This document shows positions 26,495 through 34,593 of a stretch of DNA of 51,609 bases, piece by piece. Location: positions 1-51,609 of the forward strand of contig CAXMRP010000031.1 of NCBI GenBank assembly GCA_964196155.1, written 5' to 3'. The notes under the pieces were generated by a model, which did no database searches, had not been told where the DNA came from, and saw only the letters and a list, made by a program, of their open reading frames with translations. Within the stretch, counting starts at the first letter, position 1. Every line of letters starts with the position of its first letter. The DNA is from CAXMRP01 sp964196155 (GTDB taxonomy: Bacteria; Pseudomonadota; Alphaproteobacteria; Rhizobiales; Afifellaceae). The position numbers and the translations under genes were made by a program.

Positions 26495-26830
26495 ATGGCA
26501 ACGTTTATTACCACCGGCAATTATACTGCGGAATCAGTCAGGGGCATGGTCAGCAGTCCCGATGATCGCATGGAATCGGTCGAACAGCTTGTCGAAGCGT
26601 CGGGCGGAAAACTCATCCATTTTTTCATGACCACTGGCGAGACCGATTTTCTCCTGATTACCGAAGCGGACGATGGCGCGGTGCCGGTTGCCGCCGCGAT
26701 GGCCGCCTCCGCTGCGGGTTCGATCAGCAATGTTGTCACAAAACGGGCCTGGACATCAGCGGAGTTCAAGTCAATCGCCGAAAAAGCCGGCGCGGTGGCC
26801 GCCTCGTATTCGGCGCCCGGTCAGTCGTAG
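26495..26830 (+). CDS. GYD-domain protein
   Basis: Small cytoplasmic protein of 111 residues with the GYD-domain pattern: MATFITTGNYTAESVRGMV at the start, then SVEQLVEASGGKLIHFFMTT and GETDFLLITEADDGAVPVAA. The fold is ferredoxin-like and related to dimeric alpha/beta barrel proteins; no biochemical role is known to me. The frame is open upstream through the tRNA, but ATG 26495 has a strong AGGGAGG ribosome site and gives the family N-terminus. It is convergent with hemN. Confidence 0.9.
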   Translation: MATFITTGNYTAESVRGMVSSPDDRMESVEQLVEASGGKLIHFFMTTGETDFLLITEADDGAVPVAAAMAASAAGSISNVVTKRAWTSAEFKSIAEKAGAVAASYSAPGQS

Positions 26831-26870
26831 CAAATCTGGGTACCAGGCCAGGAACAGACGGGCCCGCGTC

Positions 26871-26905
26871 AGACTGCCCTTTTTAGACTGCCCCTTTTTA
26901 GACTG
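26871..26905. repeat. Tandem 14/15-base repeat over the hemN stop codon
   Basis: AGACTGCCCTTTTT (26871-26884) is followed by AGACTGCCCCTTTTT (26885-26899) and a partial AGACTG (26900-26905). On the reverse strand each full unit reads CAGTCTAAAAAGGG(G). The first of these contains the hemN TAA stop, so the array starts inside the last codons of hemN. The T-runs might aid termination of the forward GYD gene, but no GC stem is present. Confidence 0.85.
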
Positions 26906-28307
26906 ATCGGGCGTGGCGCTGGCTTTGCGGCGCAAAGCCGCTATCAAAGCAGGCGGCGATAATACGGATATAGGTTTCGCCCGCAGCGGTGGCGCGGACA
27001 TGATTGCCGTCGATCTCGACCAGCCCTTCACGGCATAGCGGATCGAGCGTCGACAAGGCGGGCGCGAATACGTCGACTTCACAACCATGCTGATCCGCCG
27101 CCGCGGCCAAATCGACGGAAAAATCACACATCAACCGTTCGATCACCGCGCCGGTCCGTCGATGTTCCGGCGTCAGGGCAATACCGCGAACGACGGGCAG
27201 CCGGCCAGCGTCGAGCGCCTTTGCATAACCAAGCAGGTGCGGATCGTTCTGGACATGGCCCTGGCGAAAGGTGCCGATCGACGAGGCCCCGAACCCGATC
27301 AGCACGTCCGTCGGGTCGGTGGTGTAGCCCTGAAAATTGCGCCGCAGCCGGCCTTCGGCCTGCGCCGTGCAAAGGGGATCGTCAGACCGGGCGTAATGGT
27401 CCAGACCGATCGCGGTGTAGCCGCAGTCGGTCAGCGCTTTAGCTACGGCAAGCGACTGATCGAACCGTTCGCGGGCACCGGGCAGGCGGGCCTCGTCTAT
27501 CGCTCTCTGGTTTTTCTTGAACCACGGCACATGGGCATAGCCAAATACCGCAAACCGGTCCGGCCCAAGCGCCGCGCAGCGGGTGGCCGAGTGAACCACA
27601 TGATCGACGCTCTGCCCCGGCAGTCCGTAAATCAGGTCTATATTGATCCCCGCCACACCGGCCCGGCGAAGCCGTTTCACGCAATCCTCGACAATTTCAA
27701 ACGGCTGCTCCCGGTTGATCAGCGCTTGCACATCCGCGCTGATATCCTGAACACCGATGCTGATCCGCGGCGAACCATAACGGGTCAGCGTCTCGATATG
27801 GCCGTCGTCCAGGCTTCGCGGGTCAATCTCCATAGCGATCTCGGTATCGTCGCTGAATGGAAATCCCTGCTTGAGGGCGCCGATGACGCCATCCAGTTCA
27901 TCCGGTGAAAGGTAGTTCGGCGTGCCGCCACCAAAATGAACATGGGTCACTGGCGCTTGCGGATTGACCAGCTTTGCCACCATGCCGATCTCGCGCTGCA
28001 GCGCGCCAAGATACTCAACAACCCGCTCTTGCCGATTGGGAACCGTGGTGTGGCAACCGCAATACCAGCACAGCGATTTGCAAAACGGCACATGCACATA
28101 GAGCGACAGCGGTTCATCCGGGACAATCGCCGCCAGCCACTGGCGATAATCGCCTTCATCGATGGCAACGTCGAAGCGGTTTGCCGGCGGAAAGCTTGTA
28201 TAGCGCGGCACGGTTGCTAGCGCATGGCTGGCAATGAACCGGGGTCCGGGCGCTGCTTCTGTCGCCAGCTGTTTTCCCGCCGTCAAAATATTTCCGGTTC
28301 GTTGCAT
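26898..28307 (-). CDS. hemN: Oxygen-independent coproporphyrinogen III oxidase HemN
   Basis: Radical SAM enzyme converting coproporphyrinogen III to protoporphyrinogen IX for haem synthesis under low oxygen. The [4Fe-4S] motif is CKSLCWYCGC, preceded by VPRYTSFPPANRF, which marks true HemN and not HemW. HFGGGTPNYL and GINIDLIYGLPGQ are SAM-binding family stretches. The frame is open to ATG 28349, but a TTGA-N6-TCAA box centred near 28396 predicts transcription to begin close to 28355, which would leave almost no leader. ATG 28307 (469 residues, GGGAC upstream) is therefore preferred. Confidence 0.95.
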   Translation of the reverse strand: MQRTGNILTAGKQLATEAAPGPRFIASHALATVPRYTSFPPANRFDVAIDEGDYRQWLAAIVPDEPLSLYVHVPFCKSLCWYCGCHTTVPNRQERVVEYLGALQREIGMVAKLVNPQAPVTHVHFGGGTPNYLSPDELDGVIGALKQGFPFSDDTEIAMEIDPRSLDDGHIETLTRYGSPRISIGVQDISADVQALINREQPFEIVEDCVKRLRRAGVAGINIDLIYGLPGQSVDHVVHSATRCAALGPDRFAVFGYAHVPWFKKNQRAIDEARLPGARERFDQSLAVAKALTDCGYTAIGLDHYARSDDPLCTAQAEGRLRRNFQGYTTDPTDVLIGFGASSIGTFRQGHVQNDPHLLGYAKALDAGRLPVVRGIALTPEHRRTGAVIERLMCDFSVDLAAAADQHGCEVDVFAPALSTLDPLCREGLVEIDGNHVRATAAGETYIRIIAACFDSGFAPQSQRHARSV

Positions 28308-28608
28308 CACTTGTCCCACTGGTTCACCCGGCCTCCGCCGGCTTCGCATATGCCTTTATGGCCAATGCCATGGCTGGCAGATCGGCAACTTGACCTGTGT
28401 CAACACCACCGCAAGAGGAATAGGCCGGGCGGTTGCACGGCAGTTTCTCAAATTGGGCAAGCGCATCTTGGAAAATGCGCACAATCCGGCGCGGCTTTAC
28501 CGGGCCGCAGCGCGTTCGGCCGGATTATTGTGGCGGCTCGAAACGCCGGGCGCGGCCGCATGGATAGCCAGCTTGCGCGGCCTGTTTCCCGGTCAAGCGA
28601 TCTGTCCG
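28308..28608. other. hemN upstream region
   Basis: About 300 bases between the hemN start and the end of the SDR gene, both read leftward. It carries the FNR/FixK-type box at 28390-28403. No gene is supported in the remainder, although frames stay open because of the high GC content. Confidence 0.5.
28390..28403. promoter_or_regulatory. FNR/FixK-type anaerobic box upstream of hemN
   Basis: TTGACCTGTGTCAA has perfect TTGA and TCAA half-sites with six bases between, the FnrL/FixK recognition pattern of alphaproteobacteria. Its centre lies about 41 bases from the start site it would imply near 28355, the usual activating position. HemN is a classic target of these regulators. Confidence 0.8.
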
Positions 28609-29379
28609 TCAAATGGACGTGTAACCACCCTCGATCATGATGAGTTCGCCGTTGATAAGTTCGGCGGCCGGCGAGGCGAGATAGAGTGCCAGATCTGCGA
28701 CTTCCACCGGCTCGCCGAATCGTCCAAGCGGAATGCGCTCCAGAAACGGCCCGCCCTTTTCCGGCGGGCTCCAGACTTTTCGCCCCATCTCCGTCAAGAC
28801 TACAGTCGGGCAGATCGCGTTGACCTGAATATTGTGCCGGGCCCACTCGGCCATCAACGACTTGGTCAGAGCGTTCAGCGCCCCTTTTGAGCTGGCATAG
28901 GCGGCATGATCATCGATGGCGACCACACCGGTCTGCGAGGAAATATTGATGATCTTTCCCCACCGCTGTTCGATCATCGCCGGCGCGACCTTTCGCGACA
29001 GGATGAACGGCGCGCGCACATTGACCGCCATGGTGCGGTCCCAATCGTCAACGGACAGCTCCAATGCCGGATTAATATGCGCCACGCCGGCCGAGTTCAC
29101 CAGAATGTCGATTGTTCCAAAAGCATCAAGTGCCCGGTCGCCGGCCCGTTCCGCACCCTCAGTGGCCGACAGGTCTTCGGCAATGGTTACGCAGGTGCGC
29201 CCGAGATCGCTGATTTCTCCGGCGAGTTCCGAAAGCGCTTTTTCATTCTGCCCGACCGCAGCGATATCGGCGCCGGCATCGGCATAGACGCGGCAAATCT
29301 CGCGACCGATCCCTGAACTGGCGCCGGTGACAAGGGCCTTTCGTCCTTCGATAGAAAACCGGCTGGTCCAGGCCGCCAT
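28609..29379 (-). CDS. SDR-family NAD(P)-dependent oxidoreductase
   Basis: Classical short-chain dehydrogenase of 256 residues. The nucleotide-binding motif is LVTGASSGIGREI, NSAG follows in DILVNSAGVAH, and the catalytic residues lie in NISSQTG and YASSKGALN. The C-terminus (LASPAAELINGELIMIEGGY) is typical of gluconate 5-dehydrogenase or 3-oxoacyl reductase-like enzymes. The substrate cannot be told from sequence. It is transcribed leftward toward hemN and has a short inverted repeat upstream at 29407-29422. Confidence 0.93.
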   Translation of the reverse strand: MAAWTSRFSIEGRKALVTGASSGIGREICRVYADAGADIAAVGQNEKALSELAGEISDLGRTCVTIAEDLSATEGAERAGDRALDAFGTIDILVNSAGVAHINPALELSVDDWDRTMAVNVRAPFILSRKVAPAMIEQRWGKIINISSQTGVVAIDDHAAYASSKGALNALTKSLMAEWARHNIQVNAICPTVVLTEMGRKVWSPPEKGGPFLERIPLGRFGEPVEVADLALYLASPAAELINGELIMIEGGYTSI

Positions 29380-29406
29380 CTGTCACTCCTGAATTATCTG
29401 TCTGGC

Positions 29407-29422
29407 ACCGATCGGGATCGGT
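29407..29422. promoter_or_regulatory. Short inverted repeat upstream of the SDR gene
   Basis: ACCGATC and GATCGGT are perfect seven-base arms separated by GG, 28 bases upstream of the SDR start. Size and placement would suit a repressor operator, but no cognate regulator gene is adjacent. Confidence 0.35.
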
Positions 29423-29487
29423 CAAAAGGGTGTGGATCGGAAGCATCGTCAGCGCAATCGCGGTTGTCAACAAAGGCCGGCGACCGG

Positions 29488-32373
29488 TTATTCCGCGGCC
29501 TCAACCGCATCGGGTTGCTGCGGTCGGCGTTCCATCAGTTCACGCAGAAAATGCCCGGTATAGGAGCGTTTTTGTGCCATGATCGCATCGGGCGGGCCGC
29601 AAGCGACGATTTCGCCGCCGCCATCGCCGCCCTCGGGCCCAAGATCAACTATCCAGTCGGCGGTTTTGATCACTTCCAGATTGTGCTCGATCACCACCAC
29701 CGTGTTGCCTTGATCGACCAGCTCATGCAGCACGTCGAGTAATTTTGCGACATCGTGAAAATGCAGGCCGGTGGTCGGCTCGTCCAATATGTAGAGCGTG
29801 CGCCCGGTCGCCCGCCGCGACAGTTCCTTGGCCAGCTTGATGCGCTGCGCCTCGCCACCCGACAGCGTCGTCGCCTGCTGGCCGATATGGATGTAGCCCA
29901 GACCAACCCGTCTCAGCGTCTCCATCCGGTCGCGCACGGCGGGCACGGCCGAGAAAAACTCGACGCCTTCCTCCACCGTCATGTCGAGCACGCCGGCAAT
30001 CGATTTGCCCTTGAAATGCACGTCCAGCGTTTCGCGGTTGTAACGTTTGCCCCGGCACACGTCGCAGGTGACATAGACGTCCGGCAAAAAGTGCATTTCG
30101 ATCTTGATCACCCCGTCGCCCTGACAGGCCTCGCAGCGCCCGCCCTTGACGTTGAACGAGAACCGCCCCGGCGCATAACCGCGCGCCTTGGCTTCGGGCA
30201 AGCCGGCAAACCACTCGCGGATGGGTGTGAAGGCACCGGTATAGGTCGCAGGATTGGAGCGCGGTGTGCGGCCAATCGGCGACTGGTCGATGTCGATGAC
30301 CTTGTCGAGAAATTCAACCCCCTCAAGCGTCTCGAACGGGGCAGGGTGGTCGCGGGCGCTGTTGATCCGCCGCGCCACCGCCTTGTACAGCGTGTCGATC
30401 AGCAGCGTCGACTTGCCGCCGCCCGAAACCCCCGTAACGCAGACGAATGTGCCCAGCGGAATATCGACATCGACGTTTTTGAGATTATTGCCGGTCGCAC
30501 CGGTCAACCGCAATTTGCGGGTTTTGGATATTGCCCGTGGCGCTGCCGGCATCGGGATTGCGCGTTTTCCCGTAAGATATTGCCCGGTCAGCGATTTTCG
30601 CGACGCCATGATCTTCTTCGGCGTGCCCGAGGCGACAATCTCGCCACCATGAATGCCAGCCATCGGTCCGATATCCACCACATAATCGGCGTTCAGGATC
30701 GCATCCTCGTCATGCTCGACGACGATCACCGTGTTGCCGAGATCGCGCAGATGCTTGAGCGTATCCAGAAGCCGCGCATTGTCGCGCTGGTGCAGGCCGA
30801 TCGACGGCTCGTCGAGCACGTAAAGCACCCCGGTCAGGCCCGAACCGATCTGCGAGGCGAGGCGAATGCGCTGGCTTTCGCCGCCGGACAAAGTGCCGGA
30901 ATTGCGCGACAGCGAGAGATAGTCGAGCCCGACATCGTTGAGGAAGGTCAGCCGGTCCTGGATCTCCTTCAAAATACGGCCGGCAATGGTTGTCTGCTTG
31001 TCGTTGAGGGTGGCGGGCAATTGGGCGAACCACTCGCCAGCCGCCTTGATCGATTTTTGCGTCACCTGGCCGACATGCAGACCGTCAAGCTTGACGGCGA
31101 GTGCTTCCGGCTTCAGCCGCATGCCGCCGCAGGCATCGCACGCCGCGATCGCCATGTACTTGCCGATCTCGTCGCGCATCCAGGCCGAATCCGTCTCCCG
31201 CCAGCGCCGCTCCAGATTGGGAATGATCCCCTCGAAGGTCTTGGTCGTGTCGTAGGAGCGCAATCCGTCATCATAGACAAAGGTGATTTTCTGGCGGCCG
31301 GTGCCGAACAAAATAGCGTTCTGGGCGCTCTCGCCGAGGTCTTGCCAGCGATCGGATAGTTCATAATCGAACGCCCGGCCGAGCGCTTCCAAAGTCTGGT
31401 TGTAATAGGGCGAGGAGGATTTCGACCAGGGCGCGATCGCGCCGCCGCGCAAGGTCAGCGCCGGATCGGGAACCACCAGATCGCGATCGACGCTTTGCTG
31501 GGTGCCCAGCCCGTCGCAGGTCGCACAGGCACCGAACGGATTGTTGAAGGAGAACAGCCGCGGCTCGATCTCGGCTATTGTAAAGCCGGAAACTGGGCAG
31601 GCGAACTTTTGTGAAAACACCAGCTTTTGCGGTGCTTTCTCGCCCTCCGTCTTGTCGGCGAATTCGGCAACGGCAATCCCGTCAGCGATTCCCAGCGCCG
31701 TCTCCAGCGAATCCGCCAGCCGGGTTTCCATATCCGGGCGGATCACCAGCCGGTCGACAACAATATCGATGTCGTGTTTCAGCTTTTTGTTCAGTTCCGG
31801 CGCCTCTGAAATCTCGTAAAATTCGCCATCGATCCGCGCCCGCTGGAAACCGGCTTTCATGAAGGCGGCGAGATCTTTGCGATACTCACCTTTGCGGCCG
31901 CGCACCACCGGCGCCAGCAGGTACAGCCGCGTACCATCGGGCAGGGCGGTCATCCGGTCGACCATCTGGCTGACGGTCTGGCTTTCAATCGGCAGCCCGG
32001 TCGCTGGCGAATAGGGCACCCCGACCCGGGCAAACAACAGCCGCATATAGTCGTAAATTTCGGTGACGGTGCCAACCGTCGAGCGTGGATTGCGGCTGGT
32101 GGTTTTCTGCTCGATGGAAATCGCCGGCGACAGCCCGTCGATCTGGTCGACATCGGGCTTTTGCATCATTTCCAGAAACTGCCGCGCATAGGCCGACAGC
32201 GATTCAACATAGCGCCGCTGGCCCTCGGCATAGATGGTATCAAACGCCAGCGAGGACTTGCCCGAACCCGACAGCCCGGTCATCACGATCAGCGCATCGC
32301 GAGGCAGGTCGATATCGACATTCTTCAAATTATGTTCGCGTGCACCGCGAACGGAAATCAGTTTTTGAGACAT
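29488..32373 (-). CDS. uvrA: Excinuclease ABC subunit A
   Basis: Damage-recognition ATPase of nucleotide excision repair, 961 residues. The first ATP site has Walker A GLSGSGKSSLAFDT and signature LSGGESQRIRLASQIGSGL; the second has GVSGGGKSTLLIDT and LSGGEAQRIKLAKELSRR. Zinc modules are seen at CPVSGF...CATC and at CEACQGDG...CDVC. RGAREHNLKNVDIDLPRD is the usual N-terminus. In relatives the gene is divergent from ssb with a LexA box between; here a glycosyltransferase gene intervenes and no good LexA box is seen directly upstream. Confidence 0.99.
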   Translation of the reverse strand: MSQKLISVRGAREHNLKNVDIDLPRDALIVMTGLSGSGKSSLAFDTIYAEGQRRYVESLSAYARQFLEMMQKPDVDQIDGLSPAISIEQKTTSRNPRSTVGTVTEIYDYMRLLFARVGVPYSPATGLPIESQTVSQMVDRMTALPDGTRLYLLAPVVRGRKGEYRKDLAAFMKAGFQRARIDGEFYEISEAPELNKKLKHDIDIVVDRLVIRPDMETRLADSLETALGIADGIAVAEFADKTEGEKAPQKLVFSQKFACPVSGFTIAEIEPRLFSFNNPFGACATCDGLGTQQSVDRDLVVPDPALTLRGGAIAPWSKSSSPYYNQTLEALGRAFDYELSDRWQDLGESAQNAILFGTGRQKITFVYDDGLRSYDTTKTFEGIIPNLERRWRETDSAWMRDEIGKYMAIAACDACGGMRLKPEALAVKLDGLHVGQVTQKSIKAAGEWFAQLPATLNDKQTTIAGRILKEIQDRLTFLNDVGLDYLSLSRNSGTLSGGESQRIRLASQIGSGLTGVLYVLDEPSIGLHQRDNARLLDTLKHLRDLGNTVIVVEHDEDAILNADYVVDIGPMAGIHGGEIVASGTPKKIMASRKSLTGQYLTGKRAIPMPAAPRAISKTRKLRLTGATGNNLKNVDVDIPLGTFVCVTGVSGGGKSTLLIDTLYKAVARRINSARDHPAPFETLEGVEFLDKVIDIDQSPIGRTPRSNPATYTGAFTPIREWFAGLPEAKARGYAPGRFSFNVKGGRCEACQGDGVIKIEMHFLPDVYVTCDVCRGKRYNRETLDVHFKGKSIAGVLDMTVEEGVEFFSAVPAVRDRMETLRRVGLGYIHIGQQATTLSGGEAQRIKLAKELSRRATGRTLYILDEPTTGLHFHDVAKLLDVLHELVDQGNTVVVIEHNLEVIKTADWIVDLGPEGGDGGGEIVACGPPDAIMAQKRSYTGHFLRELMERRPQQPDAVEAAE

Positions 32374-32534
32374 TTGCGGTCCAGATTATGCCGGCCAGGC
32401 GTCATCGCGGAACAGAATTGTTGACGAGGGGCGCGCGCAAGATCACTAGATAACAGCCGATCACTAAACCCTGGTGGTCTTTCCGCCAACCCGGCACAAC
32501 CGCTATTACCGCCAAAAAACGGCAGGGAACCGTC

Positions 32535-33323
32535 GTGCGCCAGACGATCGCCATCACCACCTACAATCGCAAGGCTGATTTGCAATCCTGTCTTGCCTGC
32601 CTTGCAACCGCGCAAGACCTTGACCGATGGTCGATCCATATCCGTGACGACGCCAGCACCGAATACGATATTGGCAAAGTTGTCGCCGAAGCAGGAATCT
32701 CGGCTGAAATAAATCGAAATTCCAAAAACACCGGTTGCGACACCAACAATGTCGACCTTTTGCGCGCGTGCCTGGATGCCGGGGCGAAGCGGGTCTTCCT
32801 GCTCGATAGCGACATGATCGTCACCGCCGATGTCCTTGAATTCATCGACTGCACTTTCGCCCGCACCGATGGAGTGCTCAGCGTCTACAATTCGGTTCTT
32901 CATCCCGTGGGCCCGGAGATCGACGATGATCTGATAGTCAAGAATTCCATCGGCGGCGCTGCCACCGTCTGGGATGCAAGGCTGCTGCGTACGATTCTTG
33001 ACCGGATGGACGGTCCCGATCTGTGGGACTGGCAAATGTGCGACATCGTCTCGGACATGAATATTCGCCTTTGCGTTGCCCGCCTGAGCCGGGCGCAGCA
33101 TGTGGGTATGGACGGCATAAACTCCCTGCGGTTTGGCGAACTGGACTATGGCACCGGATTTATCCTCCAGACAAAACGGCAAAGCATGGCACTGGCCCGT
33201 GCACTGGACACGCTGATGTGCAATCAGCAACGCTATTTGCACGGCCCAATCCGCAATCAAATCAAACCGCCACAGATCATTCGCTGGAAAAACAGCATGG
33301 CCAAGCGCCTTCCCTGGAACTGA
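32535..33323 (+). CDS. Family 2-like (GT-A) glycosyltransferase
   Basis: A 262-residue protein with a GT-A nucleotide-sugar fold. It begins MRQTIAITTYNRKADLQSCL, has IHIRDDAST for the nucleoside site and FLLDSDMIV with the DxD-type metal motif. The second half (SIGGAATVWDARLL, WDWQMCDIV) resembles the acceptor region of small GT2 enzymes. No membrane span is visible. The GTG start has AGGGA upstream. It lies alone between uvrA and ssb, with no polysaccharide genes around it, which suggests insertion. Its last codons form the first unit of a 13-base tandem repeat. Confidence 0.82.
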   Translation: MRQTIAITTYNRKADLQSCLACLATAQDLDRWSIHIRDDASTEYDIGKVVAEAGISAEINRNSKNTGCDTNNVDLLRACLDAGAKRVFLLDSDMIVTADVLEFIDCTFARTDGVLSVYNSVLHPVGPEIDDDLIVKNSIGGAATVWDARLLRTILDRMDGPDLWDWQMCDIVSDMNIRLCVARLSRAQHVGMDGINSLRFGELDYGTGFILQTKRQSMALARALDTLMCNQQRYLHGPIRNQIKPPQIIRWKNSMAKRLPWN

Positions 33324-33367
33324 GCCCGGGGACTGAACCCGGGAACTGAATTTGGGAACCGAACCTG
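33316..33367. repeat. Four 13-base tandem repeats over the glycosyltransferase stop codon
   Basis: Four consecutive 13-base units: GGAACTGAGCCCG, GGGACTGAACCCG, GGAACTGAATTTG and GGAACCGAACCTG. The first contains the stop codon TGA. Because 13 is not a multiple of three, the TGA of units one to three falls in a different frame each time, so all three frames are closed. Confidence 0.92.
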
Positions 33368-33397
33368 GCAAGACATCGCAGCGCCGTTTCATCCCGC

Positions 33398-33426
33398 TTG
33401 CCTTCGAATCGAAAGCACAATAGAAC
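33398..33426 (+). promoter_or_regulatory. Predicted ssb promoter overlapping the LexA box
   Basis: TTGCCT at 33398-33403 and TAGAAC at 33421-33426 are 17 bases apart. The -10 overlaps the first GAAC of the LexA box, so LexA binding would block this promoter. About 150 bases of leader separate it from ssb. Confidence 0.4.
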
Positions 33427-33437
33427 ATAACAAGAAC
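33423..33437. promoter_or_regulatory. LexA (SOS) box upstream of ssb
   Basis: GAAC-ATAACAA-GAAC is an exact match to the alphaproteobacterial SOS box (reverse complement GTTC-N7-GTTC). It lies 143 bases upstream of the ssb start. In relatives the same box serves uvrA and ssb, which are neighbours there. Confidence 0.85.
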
Positions 33438-33579
33438 AATTATGCGGCACAAGCGAGGCATCACCCTGTGGACAGAGCGGACGGGCACCGTGCCACGGGC
33501 CGCACTTTCAGGCTATATGCCCAGCTTGAGAATGCCCGCGGGCAGGGGGCCCGCGAATAAGCGGCAAAGGGAGACAGGT

Positions 33580-34080
33580 ATGGCAGGCAGTGTGAACAAA
33601 GTAATCCTGATCGGAAATCTCGGCGCCGATCCGGAAGTGCGCCGGATGCAGGACGGCCGGCCGATCGTCAATCTGCGTCTGGCGACATCGGAAAGCTGGC
33701 GCGACAAGAATTCCGGCGAGCGCCGCGAGCGCACAGAGTGGCACCGGGTAGTTATCTTCAACGAGGGTCTCGCCAAGATCGCCGAGCAATATCTCAAGAA
33801 GGGCTCCAAGATCTATGTCGAGGGCCAGATACAGACCCGCAAATGGGAAGACCAGTCCGGCCAGGAGCGCTATTCAACCGAAGTCGTGCTTCAGGGCTTC
33901 AATTCGTCCCTGACAATGCTCGACACACGCGGCGGTGGAGGCGGCGGCGGTTCCTACGATGACCGCCAGGGCGGTGACTACGGTTCACAAGGTGGCGGTG
34001 GCTCCGGAGGCGATCAGGGTGGATCAGGCGGCGGTGGACGGTCGATGTCCGACGAAATGGACGACGAAATTCCGTTTTGA
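33580..34080 (+). CDS. ssb: Single-stranded DNA-binding protein
   Basis: OB-fold protein that coats single-stranded DNA in replication and repair. It starts MAGSVNKVILIGNLGADPEV and keeps WHRVVIFNEGLAKIAEQYLK and KIYVEGQIQTRKWED. A glycine-rich linker leads to the acidic tip DEMDDEIPF, which recruits partner proteins. The frame is open upstream, but ATG 33580 with AAAGGGAGA gives the family start and 166 residues. A LexA box upstream implies SOS control. Confidence 0.98.
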   Translation: MAGSVNKVILIGNLGADPEVRRMQDGRPIVNLRLATSESWRDKNSGERRERTEWHRVVIFNEGLAKIAEQYLKKGSKIYVEGQIQTRKWEDQSGQERYSTEVVLQGFNSSLTMLDTRGGGGGGGSYDDRQGGDYGSQGGGGSGGDQGGSGGGGRSMSDEMDDEIPF

Positions 34081-34118
34081 TCACCGTAATGGTCGCGCAA
34101 ATTAGGTAGGGGGTCATC

Positions 34119-34520
34119 ATGGCTGAGCCACTGTCAGAGCACACCGGCGGCTGTGCCTGTGGTGCGGTTCGCTACACATTCGTTGGCGAGCCCGGCTTCT
34201 CTTTTCTCTGCCAATGCCGCCGCTGCCAACGTTCGACCGGTACTGGCCATGCGCCGGGTTTCCGGATCAAATGGGACGATGTCAAAATCACCGGCAAGAC
34301 AAATACCTACACCGAGACATCCGACAGCGGGTTTCCGGTCAGCCATCATTTTTGTGGCAGTTGCGGCTCGCCCATTTACAGCGCGACCGGGCGCGATACA
34401 GGTTCCATCGCCATCTATGCAGGCTCACTAGACGATCCAACGATCTACAAACCACAGAGGGTCATCTACCGTTCCTCTGGCCAGCCGTGGGATTTTACCG
34501 ACCCGGCTCTACACGACTAA
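34119..34520 (+). CDS. GFA-family (CENP-V/glutathione-dependent formaldehyde-activating) protein
   Basis: A 133-residue zinc protein. The conserved cysteines are in GGCACGAVRY, CQCRRCQRSTG and HFCGSCGSPIY, the two zinc sites of the GFA/CENP-V fold. Few members have proven activity; the name reflects one glutathione-dependent enzyme, so no substrate is proposed. It follows ssb by 38 bases on the same strand and converges with the cation transporter gene. Confidence 0.93.
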   Translation: MAEPLSEHTGGCACGAVRYTFVGEPGFSFLCQCRRCQRSTGTGHAPGFRIKWDDVKITGKTNTYTETSDSGFPVSHHFCGSCGSPIYSATGRDTGSIAIYAGSLDDPTIYKPQRVIYRSSGQPWDFTDPALHD

Positions 34521-34581
34521 TCGCGCATTTGGCGCGATCATTCCCACAGAAAAGGGATGTTTTGGCCGACGGTCCGGCCAA
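34520..34581. terminator. Two hairpins between convergent genes
   Basis: ATCGCGC/GCGCGAT at 34520-34538 (loop five) overlaps the GFA stop codon, and TTGGCCG/CGGCCAA at 34562-34581 (loop six) lies before the end of the cation transporter gene. Both stems are perfect over seven bases, but neither has a long T-run. Together they probably separate the convergent transcripts. Confidence 0.45.
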
Positions 34582-34593
34582 TCGTCCGCAAAA

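Noticed and set aside
29755..31359. Open frame of 534 codons on the forward strand opposite uvrA
   Set aside because: It is antisense to uvrA and its product is a low-complexity R/H/G-rich sequence without domains.
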